NCBI GenBank assembly: GCA_963576725.1 | Contig: OY755237.1 | Coordinates: 52,022,253-52,086,252 of the forward strand | Direction: 5' to 3' | Length of the DNA stretch: 64,000 nucleotides | From: Azorinus chamasolen | Taxonomy: Eukaryota > Mollusca > Bivalvia > Cardiida > Solecurtidae | Shown: positions 54,861-64,000 of the stretch, one piece after another | How positions within the stretch are numbered: the stretch's first letter is position 1 | Layout of the letters: each line of letters opens with the position of its first letter | Made by a program: the position numbers and the translations under genes | Notes under the pieces: model-generated | Seen by the model: the letters and a program-made list of their open reading frames with translations, nothing else | Told to the model about the DNA's origin: nothing | Database searches by the model: none

Positions 54861-55602
54861 AGCAAAACTCTACATGTACATACCAGGACAAAAATTACAA
54901 AGTTCTGCATGAATTTCAAACAAAATCATAATTATACACATGCACATGACATGCAATATCATAATTATATACCGGGTACATTATGACATTTACATGATCT
55001 GGATTTTCATGACAGATTCAGTTGAATGATGGACGCATTTCTGCGGCCATCAAATTTCCTGTATATTTCGATATAAACAACTCTTTCCTTACCATGCTTG
55101 TTTGAGGCTTTAGCACTGCTAATTTCATGTCACATAGAATGATAGATTCAGATTCCACGCAAATTTTTCTAAAATATGAGCAAATACATATCAAAATTTG
55201 CTTACAGAATGTAAAACTTTATAAGCATCTACATACATGTATCAATATTTGACTCATTGATTTTTGTCTTGACTAAAAGATCAAGCGCTGAAAAATCTGG
55301 TAGGAATCTAGTTCATGATCTGTTAGCCAACTGAGAGTTTTCCACTAAATTTTCCAGCCTTGACTTTATAGAACCACCAACTTCCACCCAAAACACCCAA
55401 AAGTTGTCTACTTTGTAACTTACCATAATCAAGATCACAAGACTTGAAACATATATGGTCATCCCTTTAACTAATAATGATAGAACAAGCACCCCCTCAA
55501 TTACTTGTCTAAATAATTCAGTCTATAATTACATGCTCCTACTAGTATACTGCCAGTTTAATGTTGTTAGATCAAATCTCTGATTACCAGATACACCTAT
55601 TT
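54861..55602. other. no gene or clear repeat
   Basis: AT-rich stretch without recognised family words. Confidence 0.5.
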
Positions 55603-55619
55603 TTAACCCTTTACATGTA

Positions 55620-55946
55620 CAGTTGAACTTCGGTATCTCGAACTCGGATAACTCGAACTTTGGAATAACTCGAATTAAAAGTTTGGTCCTTCCAAAATGT
55701 ACAGTACACAATTGTTCTAAAATGTATCACTTAAACATATCTAGAAACACATGTGACAGCTTAATGCAGGTTGAAAGTAATGCAGGATTAGGGTTAGGCT
55801 AGCAGGAGCTTTCAACATTACTTTAGACCTGCATTAAGCTGTGAGCTTGAGATATTGGTCAGTTTAAAAAATGGATAACTCAAGCTTCTGTTATCTCAAA
55901 CTAGTTTGTATGATCCCTTGAAGTTAGAGATATTGAAGTTTAACTG
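55620..55946 (+). mobile_element. TA-C MITE, longest copy (pogo/Tigger-like)
   Basis: CAGTTGAACTTCGGTATCTC..GATATTGAAGTTTAACTG with TA at 55618-55619 and 55947-55948. It has longer outer arms (GGATAACTCGAACTTTGG region) than the other copies. Core hairpin AATGCAGGTTGAAAGTAATG and partner at 55765-55840. Confidence 0.8.
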
Positions 55947-56090
55947 TACTTGATAACCCCACCTTTTTATGCCTTTACAAACTGTTAACAGAAAACAAAG
56001 ATCAGATAGTTTCATGTAGGAGTTGTCTGATCAGGATCCACTATGATTCCTTACTGTTTGCCATGGCAATACATGTCCCTAATTCTCTAG

Positions 56091-56518
56091 GTCAAAGTAC
56101 ATGTAACATAAAGGTCGCCATGGTATGAGACTTCAACTCATGATGATATATCCACAGGTCAAATATCTAAGCCCTTGGTCAAAAGACAAAAAAGTTCTGG
56201 TATGGACAATAGTTTCCCCGCATAAATTTGACCCTGAAGTCAACGGTCAAGGTCACATGAAGGCAATCACGGTATGAAACACTGGGTATCATCATGACAC
56301 AATCACAAGTCAAATGCCTTTAGAAGGCCTAGCTAGGTAAAAGAACAAAAACGTTCAAGCCAAACGATAGTTTCCTATTTAAGGTACATATATTTGACCT
56401 TGAGGTCAAAGGTCAAGTTCTAACCTGGATAATGTTTGTATGAGAAGAATAAGGAGAAGAATTCACACTAAAAACAATATGTCCCCCTTCTGAGAAGAGG
56501 AAACATAAAAAAAACGTG
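56091..56518 (+). mobile_element. HINE-Q repeat
   Basis: Two to three cores with GAAGTCAACGGTCAAGGTCA and AATAGTTTCC. 3' hairpin ATGTCCCCCTTCTGAGAAGA then GGAAACATAAAA. No clear 5' ACAAGAG. Confidence 0.55.
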
Positions 56519-56597
56519 TTCATTTACTGTTAAAAAAATTCATGATGTCCTTATTTCTTACATGAATATTGAATAAGGAAAGGGTTAACATAGGAAT

Positions 56598-56731
56598 GCA
56601 GGTGGGTGCTTAATGCAGGGAAAAAGTAATGCAGAAACCTCCTACTGCAGCTTTCTGTATAACTTTTTTCCTGCATTAAGCTACAACCTATTTTATATTC
56701 TTTGAGTTGTCGTATTAGAGAAACTTTACTG
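56598..56731 (+). mobile_element. TA-C MITE, left end lost
   Basis: Hairpin AATGCAGGGAAAAAGTAATG / TAACTTTTTTCCTGCATTAA at about 56612-56680; right end GAGAAACTTTACTG followed by TA. Confidence 0.65.
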
Positions 56732-56971
56732 TATTACAATATCATCCATATTGTGTGTGGAGTTGATACTTTAATACCCCTGGGGGAACATTTTTGGTTA
56801 AACCTGTTATAAATGAGTGACATTAATGACTCTATACGACTGAGTGGCCCATGTGAACGTATCATTATCATTCAAACCATTCAACTTTCAATCTGCTCAT
56901 GAATGTACTGTACCAGCAGTCATTCTATTAAATACCAGTGCCTTTAGGTCTAATCATGTTCAGTTAGTTCT

Positions 56972-57245
56972 TTTAAAACCCTTTAACTTATGAATATTCA
57001 ACCATTTACCTCATGAATATTCATGTTTACAAAAAATCATTTCATGATGAATATTTATTATATAATATTAGAAATGGTATCTATGAATGCAGGATATCTT
57101 GGCCACAAGAGAAACTATATAATCAGATTTATATAATTCCATCAGCCAACAGAGCAGACAATGACCAGATGGCTCCTACAGGAAGTCAAGAACCGTCTGC
57201 TCTGGCTCTACTCTGGATAACCCAGGACCTTTACAATTTGTGCGC
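56972..57245 (-). mobile_element. TTAA-B MITE, worn
   Basis: CCCTTTAACTTATGAATATT and a second CATTTACCTCATGAATATTC; core with CAGATGGCTCCTACAGGAAG near 57160-57185. Confidence 0.5.
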
Positions 57246-57289
57246 AGTCGGTTCTGTTTTCGAGAAGAAATCTAATCAGTGACAAATGA

Positions 57290-57960
57290 CGTTGTCTTTG
57301 GTTCAACGCTTTTCTAAACATTCCCTTCTTTTGTAACTTCATTTTGCTGACAAGATTGCGGGAAAATCATCCGAAACGCTATATTCAATTAACTTTATCG
57401 ACAAATTCTTTATGACTAGATGGTACATAACTACATGTATGTACATACATGTATATACACAAACATTTTATTTCTGCAATGTTTATGGAATCATCCGAGA
57501 GATTTACGAATGAAGAAAGCACATACCAAATTGCTTCTCTGAAAGTTTAATTAGTTTGAGTAAAAATCAGTTAGAATCTTAAATCGTTTTCTGAAAAAAC
57601 AATAAAACGAAGCTTATGTGTTGCACTGGTCATTATTTTTATCATAAGACTGATGCATTGGTACACCACCAGGGGTTTCCCCAGAAACTTATGAAGGCCT
57701 GTTGCATCCGACGCGAAAAAACAAATAAATTTGTTTAATTTTATCCATAAATAGAAACTATTTATCCATAAATAGGCAATATTTTATCAAATTGAAATGG
57801 TTTTCATACACATAATAAACAGCACAGAATTTTATAGCAATTATAAATTAAAAGGTAGCTCAAATCATCAAATGTAATATTTATAAAAGTCCTTTGAAAA
57901 TTAAGGCATGTTGCAAAAGATATTTTGACATAAAGGCATGTTAAATTGCACTGAAAATAT
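57290..57960. other. no gene; possible hAT-like end at 57670
   Basis: CAGGGGTTTCCCCAGAAACT at 57670 looks like a hAT terminus, but no matching CCCTG end was found nearby. Confidence 0.3.
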
Positions 57961-57964
57961 TTTT

Positions 57965-58830
57965 TTTCTCCCAATTGGGAACGGGTCTGGTACCCTTCAG
58001 ATTGGGAATTTTAGCACCTTAAATCTTTAAATTGGGAAAAGTCATAGATTTAACAACCGTGAAACGTAAACCAGTCTGCGATGAGGACATGATTGTGTAA
58101 ATCTCGGTCTCGGGAGTATCTTTTCTTCAATGATCGTGAAATTTCCGCGTAGGTCTGACAAAATGAAACATCAGGTTCTATATTTGCTTAAAGTATTTAT
58201 AGGTAACTGCTTGAAATGATTGAGTAAATTACATTTAATGAGTCAAAGACGGGATTTTAGTTAGGTGCCTTTCAGTTATTTGACCTCGAGTGAACTGTCA
58301 GTGTCTGTAAAAATTACAGTGTAAAACATTTTTTTTGTATTTTTGTAGAGGGATGTAAAATTGTGCATCTTCAATACGCTGATTAGCTTTCAATAAACGA
58401 CGAAACTTTAGTCCCTATGGCTTGGTGATATGATTTTCGTCGTTGAAAAGGCATTTCTTGGTTATCGTTACGCTTAAATGCTGAATGCAATTTCATTGGT
58501 CGGCTCATCAACTATTAACCAATCGAAGTGTCGCATACATAACTGACTGGGGAAAAAACGAAAATCTTGTCACGTCACGGGGACCAGGCGTTATACTTAC
58601 CCCAGATGACAATAAAGTAGCATCCCTTTGTTTACGATTGTTTTGATGCGAAAAGTCTGAATGCTCGGCAATGATTTTGGGAAACTTGGATCCTTATTTT
58701 TGGGAAAGATACCGTTTAAGGTTTGGGAATGGTCCTAATTTTGCATTGGGAAGGGTCCTGGCCTTAAATTGGGAACGGGTCCAGGTCGAATTGGGAACGG
58801 GTCCGTTTATCAGACCCGTCTAAAGAAGGA
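57965..58830. repeat. segment bounded by TTGGGAA clusters
   Basis: AATTGGGAACGGGTC occurs at about 57975, 58768 and 58790, with looser (A/T)TTGGGAA words at 58003, 58030, 58675, 58725 and 58743, all in direct orientation. The centre (58300-58600) is less AT-rich and has several CpGs. Type unknown. Confidence 0.45.
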
Positions 58831-59570
58831 AAAAAAAACCGCTGTTTTGTTAGCATTCGACTTGCTATGATGGTGAAAAGCGCTGGTATCTCATTATTCA
58901 GGACTGTAAACCATGTACATGTCACTTCTGCAAGCTATTCAGTTTTCATTTAACACCTACGCATCACTCTTTTATTCTATTTGTAATTTTAAAAACTGTG
59001 ACTATTTCCCAAACCTAACTGAAAGGTTTCCACTTGCATAACAGAGTAAACCAGTGTTTGTTCGTTCTCAATTTTGTCCAGTATTCCCCCATTTCTGTGT
59101 AGTGCATACTGGATGATACTACAGTAGTATTTTTACAAGCATTGTGGTAAAGCGGAAGGGCCTTCGAACATTTCCTTTTAGACTGTACACACCCAGAACT
59201 TCCTTTGATAATTTTACTGTAGAGCAGTCTAGCGGAAGTTGAGCCCCGAAAGGTAAACACGATTCTTACTTTCACTTTTATCATAAATCTACCAGAAGTT
59301 AAGTTTGAAATGAATGGTTGTATGAATACGGTCAACAAATGAATCAAGTAGGATGTCTATGGGTTATTTAAAGTCTTTAATCGGCGCAAATATGATTAAA
59401 TTTCAGAGTATACAGTATGATGTATCATGCTTTAGCCTATACAGTCTCTACTGTGACAGACATAGGAAACATAGATTTTTGGGTATGAAATAGAAAAGCC
59501 CTGTCGGCGTTTTGCATGGCGCCCTGACATAGGAAATATGGTAATATATCGTGTTCACATGGGACATATG
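58831..59570. other. no gene assigned
   Basis: A 110-codon open frame on the minus strand (59015-59347) has no recognisable motif and no splice context. Confidence 0.4.
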
Positions 59571-59643
59571 CAAACAGTGTAGACTTTGACCAGACACCGC
59601 ATAATGCGGCGCGTCTGATCAGTCTACACCGTTTGCTGATAGG
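59567..59643. mobile_element. TTAA-E-like core hairpin
   Basis: GCAAACAGTGTAGACTTTGA / TCAGTCTACACCGTTTGC with inner AGACACCGCATAATGCGGCG. The stem is long; there are no TTAA ends. Confidence 0.6.
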
Positions 59644-59699
59644 AATTTCAATATAAAACAAAACGAAAATGAAAATTTAGTCCAGGCATCCCTTAGATA

Positions 59700-59915
59700 A
59701 ACAAGAGCAGCGCGCGGCACCAACGCTTGTCTGCTTTGGTACTTGTCCAGCTAAATTGAAAACCATAAAGGGCAATAAGTCCATAATTTTGAAATCAAGA
59801 GTAATGGTTCTTATATGGCCTCCCCCTCAATGAGATCTACTAACCTATGAAGTTTCATGTGGATACCTCTATACTTTTCGAGTAATGAGCTACATTCAAA
59901 CCACAGTAATTAAAT
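59700..59915 (+). mobile_element. HINE-H element, 3' truncated
   Basis: ACAAGAGCAGCGCGCGGCAC start, core as at 33695 (GAAATCAAGAGTAATGGTTC, ACCTATGAAGTTTCATGTGG). Ends where the SINE begins. Confidence 0.65.
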
Positions 59916-59919
59916 GTGG

Positions 59920-60200
59920 AGTACGGTGGTCTAGTGGTAACGCGCTTGACTTCCAATCCGGAGGTCCGGGGTTCAAATCCCGTTGCCTCTCAGAAATTTC
60001 AGAGACGCTTTTCAGTGTCTCCCACACGCACCTCCTCTCCATCCAGGGGTTAAAATGGGTACCAGTGAGGGTCACTAGTCAGTACTGCGGCTGCATGATT
60101 GCGCCATATGTTAGCAGTGCTCAATATTGTAGGTGAATGACTCAATGACCAGGGGAGTAATTGTACAGTCGACTGAGCGGTCATTAGGACTGAAAGTGAG
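59920..60200 (+). mobile_element. tRNA-derived SINE
   Basis: The head has a pol III A box (TGGTCTAGTGG), an anticodon-like loop CTTCCAA, and a B box (GGTTCAAATCC) at tRNA spacing, with tRNA-Gly(TCC) as the nearest look. The 5' and 3' acceptor strands do not pair, so it is not a functional tRNA gene. A body of about 200 bp ends in GTGAGTGAGTGAG. Confidence 0.7.
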
Positions 60201-60334
60201 TGAGTGAGTTGGGTTTTACGTCAGACCAACAGTATTTCAGTCATTTGCAGACGGCACCCGCATGAGACAAGTTATAGTGCTGCCTCACTGGAATACCCCA
60301 GCCGCAGGTACAGGACTGAAAGTAGACGGCTGAA

Positions 60335-61432
60335 GGACGTTTCGCTACCCGTACCTTTTCGCTACCCACCGGGAAGTCATTTCGCTACCCTGACCATTTC
60401 GCTACCTGTACGTTTCGCTACCTATCGATTTAAATAGGAAAACAATATTGTTGCGGCGGTGGCTAAAGTGATTTGAGAGTCGACTTTATTAACATATAAT
60501 AAATATTTATACCAAAAAAGAGTTATAGAAATATTGAAACACTTGTATGGAAAATTTTAATATTGTAATAACTGTAAAAGTAAACACATATACAACTATT
60601 TTTTAAATTAATACGCATATCATTATCGGTGTCCCTTTGAGATATAATGCTGATTGATTTAAGGCACCCACTGCTTATGTATTTTCACGTGTCAATGTTG
60701 TCCACTCCGAGATCACAAGTACTGTCGATAAGCCGATTAGATTGGTGTATCGGAATGTGACACTGATTGAATTAACATGGACATGTGCTACATGCATTTT
60801 TGCTAAATGCATTTTTGCTAAATGCATTTATGCTCTTTTTCCATTAATATAAAATATGACACTTGCATAACGATCAGATAAATATACTATACTTACAATT
60901 TACTTTTACTTTTACCCTTTCCCTCATATTTATAAACGTGTTTTCACTCAATTGCAAACAGAGCAGACACTGATCAGACGGCTCCTAATTAGGAGTGGCC
61001 AGCTGTCTGATCAGCATCTGCTCTGTTTGCTAATATACAAATGTAATTCTGATTCTTTACTTTAAAAAATGGCTACAATGTTCCACCTTCCATATTTCAT
61101 TATATCAATTTTGTCCCAAAACATTAATTAAGTAGGTATTATTGAAAGTTGAAATAAACATAGACCTAGGAAAGGGTTAAGGTCGGTTAATACTTTGCCT
61201 GCTATAGAGGTGTTTGCAAACTTTGCATGCACAAACTCTCGATAAATAACTGTTTACCTATGCTGCTACGGTAGTTAAAATTGGTAAACGTATATTTTTT
61301 AATCTGTTAAACTATTATCGTCCAAATCAATGAAACCTGTGAAAGGGTAGCGAAATGACTTCCCGTAAGGGTGCGAAATGACTGTAGCGAAATGGCCTGG
61401 GTAGCGAAACGCTGCGTAGCGAAACGTCCGTA
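60335..61432. mobile_element. element with TTTCGCTAC-cluster inverted ends
   Basis: The left end has five copies of TTTCGCTACC-like words (60339-60425). The right end has the inverse (GTAGCGAAA) five times (61346-61430). The outermost GGACGTTTCGCTAC is matched by GTAGCGAAACGTCC. The inside holds a TTAA-B MITE and AT-rich DNA but no ORF. No target duplication was found. Confidence 0.65.
60911..61180 (+). mobile_element. TTAA-B MITE nested in the TTTCGCTAC element
   Basis: TTTACCCTTTCCCTCATATT..CCTAGGAAAGGGTTAA, with hairpin GATCAGACGGCTCCTAATTA and an extra CCAGCTG step. Confidence 0.75.
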
Positions 61433-62076
61433 AATCAAAGTAGACTATAACTAGGTACTTTTACTTTTAAACAATTGGTAATAAATGGTAGTGCGATAGT
61501 ACCAATTTGCACCCACTGACAGTATGCACCTTTTAAGTTTGATAGTTGTTATACTGAAGATTAGATACAGTCTGAGTCGTAATAATAACAATTTGATCTA
61601 GACTATAGTATAGACTATACACCGCTTGCACCCAGATCACACTGAGCTACTCAGTGTCCCAAACCTCCAACACCATGATAATACCATATAATGCATGAAT
61701 GGAAGGTTTGAAATACCTGTGTACATAATTACTATAATATATAATCACGTTTTTACCAAAACATTGATTCTGTTTACTCTATATAAATTTATTTAAAATA
61801 CCGAACTGGTCATCTACGAAATGTGGATAAATTGTGCGAAAGATGACCGGATGCGCAAGATGACTGGACACAACAGTACTACAGAGCAGCAATAATGGTC
61901 GAAAGCACACTGTTAGACATGCATTCTGTAATATTTCTGGAGTATAGTTTCAACATTTTAGCGGAATTTTGCCGAAAATTGGAGAAAAGTATATAAACCT
62001 GGATAAGAAGAATGGAGCCGAATTTCGGTCCCAAAAATGCTAACAAGTGCAACACCCGGATCATGAATTCTTATTT
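61433..62076. other. no gene or clear repeat
   Basis: AT-rich DNA; open frames are short and lack motifs. Confidence 0.45.
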
Positions 62077-62165
62077 ATTAACCATTACCTCATCCTCATG
62101 GAAATTGCTTTTTCATGCCTTTGAAAACAAAATAGATCAAGATCAGACAGTAGTTCTACAATATA
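62077..62165 (+). mobile_element. TTAA-B MITE, left part
   Basis: TTAACCATTACCTCATCCTC and GAAAACAAAATAGATCAAGA, cut inside the hairpin. Confidence 0.5.
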
Positions 62166-63005
62166 AAACTTCTGTATTTTGAAATATAACAAAATTGTCG
62201 TTCTTCATCACATTTTTATTCTTTTATATCTGTTTTTTTCTATTTTTTATTATTTTTTTAATTTTTATCATTCCTGCGAAATACGAAGTTTTATAGAAAA
62301 TGCCGAGTTTCTCATAGCAGATTCCGCTCAACGCTTGATCGTAAAGAATCATTGAATAAATCCGTTATATTTACCTATACTCAATATACTGTCACAAAAT
62401 ATGCAGGTTTTCTCATATGTGGATGCATAAACTAAGTTATAAAAGCTTACCTGATAGCCACAAAAATCCAAAGAAAAATTGAATTGACAAAACCGTTAGT
62501 TTGTTTACGTTACCGATATACGAATTTAGCTTTTAAACAAAATTTATATATGTCCTTTAGACTCTTGCGAGTAACACAATTCTCACTCACCGGTTTAAAA
62601 TCCTTCCAGAATTGAGTCTAAGCATTCTATGTGTTTCACATTTTTTAGAATAATTTAAAAAAAGTTAAAAAAAATTTTTTCGTTCAGAGCCGTTTTCCGA
62701 AATCCGTAAAATTGTTTCAACCGGGTATATGTACTGTTGCCATATTGGCGGCCTAAAACGAAAGTGTGAGTGTGAACATATTTGTGACTATCAGGATTAA
62801 AAGCAAAGGTAAATGTGATATTTTGAATGACATTATTTGTTTTAATCATATTTTGCATGTGTTTGGACCTAATAATCTACAGTTGCACGCAATTAATTGC
62901 TTTCGGCATAACTACACCGTTTTGGCATACCGGTATATGGTTTTGACTTCACGCAATCAGCGAAAAAAAAATATGAATATGAATGATGAAAAACAAAATG
63001 AAGAA
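62166..63005. other. no gene assigned
   Basis: Very AT-rich with T-runs (62225-62270). Open frames of 67-90 codons near 62650-63040 overlap each other on both strands and show no family motif. Confidence 0.4.
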
Positions 63006-63250
63006 CAGTGTTCCCGTTTATGTCGTAATCATATCTAAATATGCACCGAAAATCGTTGGAACGCAAAATAGTCAAGTACGTTGTGTCCATGGGACGCAAG
63101 ATCAATGATCGAAATTTTACTGATTTAAATGAATCCAGGTAATTTAACAACTGAAACTCGGTCTTACATCAATCCGGATCAATAAACAAAGTGAATCTCA
63201 CTCCGTTTTCTTGACATTTTTCCGAAATTGCAACGCATCTATTAATATCG
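63006..63250 (+). mobile_element. hAT-type element, left part (second copy)
   Basis: CAGTGTTCCCGTTTATGTCG start. About 245 bp match 12495-12740 at roughly 95% by eye, then the two diverge. No right end is seen before the window ends, so this could be a longer member of the family. Confidence 0.65.
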
Positions 63251-64000
63251 CATACATGTGATAACTACCGACGGTAGGTGAATTCTACCGTTTTCAGAGG
63301 TGGTTTACCGTTCTACTTTAACGGTCTACCGTTTTGAAATTTGAACAAGGCAATTTTTTTAGTGACATATATTTTTATCCCTGATGGAGTTTATCTGTTA
63401 GTTCTCTACACACACAGACCACCTTTAGCTTGTTATCATGCTTTGATCTACGCTTGGTCTGTTTGGTAGGGACCAATCAAGGGAATCCCCTGTGGAGACC
63501 ATGGAGAACACCCGAATTACATAATCACGAGGTGGTTCCGGTTTTCATTCTACTACTTTACCAAATAAATTGTTCGGGAACCAGTCGCGTCAAAATGCAA
63601 ACGTCTACCACAAATATCACATGCAGCAGGTTTATTACTCAAGCGAGGCGACATGGGAGTGTCATGACCCTATAATAGGAATTATATTCTCATAATTAAA
63701 TTATAAGACATAGAAATGCTTCTCTGCTTCCTTGTCAGAGACAGATGTGCTTAGTCTCGTTGTTGCAATGGGCCGAAACACTTCGAAAATAAGACTGCTT
63801 CAACAGTGCTTGGACTGATAATCATGAATTTGATTTGTACACTAAATTATTTTTCATTAGTATAATAAGTGGTAAGGACACTAAAGAAATAATTGAAAAC
63901 ACCATGAATTAGTATCTACCATTGCAAACTCTTCAAAAAATAATAACAATATCAAGTAGAAATGTCATCAGTTTTTGCGACGATTGTAGATACGGGCTAA
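63251..64000. other. possible body of the second hAT copy; unassigned
   Basis: Contains a cluster of TACCG words (TACCGACGGTAGGTGAATTC) and an ATG at 63594 in a similar place relative to the hAT start region, but no clear exon. Confidence 0.3.

Larger units (their letters stand above)
55603..56588 (+). mobile_element. TTAA-B MITE with two nested insertions
   Basis: TTAACCCTTTACATG (55603) then a TA-C element (55620-55946), the rest of the MITE head with hairpin AGATCAGATAGTTTCATG (55990-56035), a HINE-Q repeat (56091-56518), and the MITE tail ending GAATAAGGAAAGGGTTAA. Confidence 0.65.

Noticed and set aside
57670..57715. hAT terminus CAGGGGTTTCCCC
   Set aside because: No matching opposite end or duplication found in the following kilobases; may be chance.
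59928..59996. Functional tRNA-Gly gene
   Set aside because: A and B boxes and anticodon loop are fair, but the acceptor stem does not pair and a repeat body follows; read as a SINE head.
4164..61180. CRISPR-like array or bacterial terminators, from the many spaced palindromes
   Set aside because: Spacing is irregular, the hairpins are tens of bp long inside TTAA or TA elements, and the DNA is clearly eukaryotic.

Overview
The window looks like nuclear DNA of an animal, most likely a bivalve mollusc. It is AT-rich and has no bacterial-type genes. It has one small-exon gene with canonical GT..AG introns. It is crowded with repeats whose build (short 5' hairpin, tandem cores of about 135-160 bp, an ACGG-type microsatellite, and a 3' hairpin followed by TAAAA) fits the pearl / Helentron-associated (HINE) elements known from bivalves. 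The species cannot be named from sequence alone.

Only one protein-coding gene can be supported: a RhoGAP-domain protein on the minus strand. It reads from a start codon at 30805 through five coding exons (30741-30937, 29667-29730, 28361-28522, 25839-25948, 21440-21774) and leaves this block through a splice donor at 21439. The reading frame holds across all four junctions and gives 245 residues. The arginine finger is present, but the usually conserved asparagine of the domain is alanine. No further 3' exon was recognised. A CRE/YY1/CCAAT-bearing stretch near 35.6-35.8 kb is a possible promoter. All other open frames appear to be shadows of repeats.

Layout. 1-4.1 kb: an HINE-like repeat split by a TIR-derived minisatellite, an interlocked fold-back element, and a 39-bp minisatellite. 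4.2-8.4 kb: TTAA-flanked MITEs and nested HINE-like repeats. 8.53-15.09 kb: a 6.56-kb element with inverted arms of about 1.6 kb, which carries a decayed RS-rich gag-like block and a deleted hAT element. 15-31 kb: the gene, with introns full of MITEs and HINE arrays. 31-47 kb: more MITEs, an inverted repeat pair around 35.4/38.8 kb, AT-rich DNA, HINE arrays and minisatellites. 47.7-51.6 kb: a complex fold-back and three consecutive HINE arrays. 51.6-61.4 kb: chains and nests of TTAA and TA elements, a tRNA-derived SINE, and an element bounded by TTTCGCTAC clusters. 61.4-64 kb: mostly unassigned, with the left part of a second hAT copy at 63.0 kb.

The dominant signal is a superfamily of hairpin MITEs that share CCCTTT...AAAGGG ends inside TTAA duplications but carry different palindromic cores. 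Copies are often chained head to tail through one shared TTAA, and several sit inside other repeats exactly at a TTAA. Family labels (TTAA-A, TTAA-B, TTAA-E, TA-C, HINE-D and so on) are mine. Boundaries marked 'about' are approximate, and nothing here was checked against a database.
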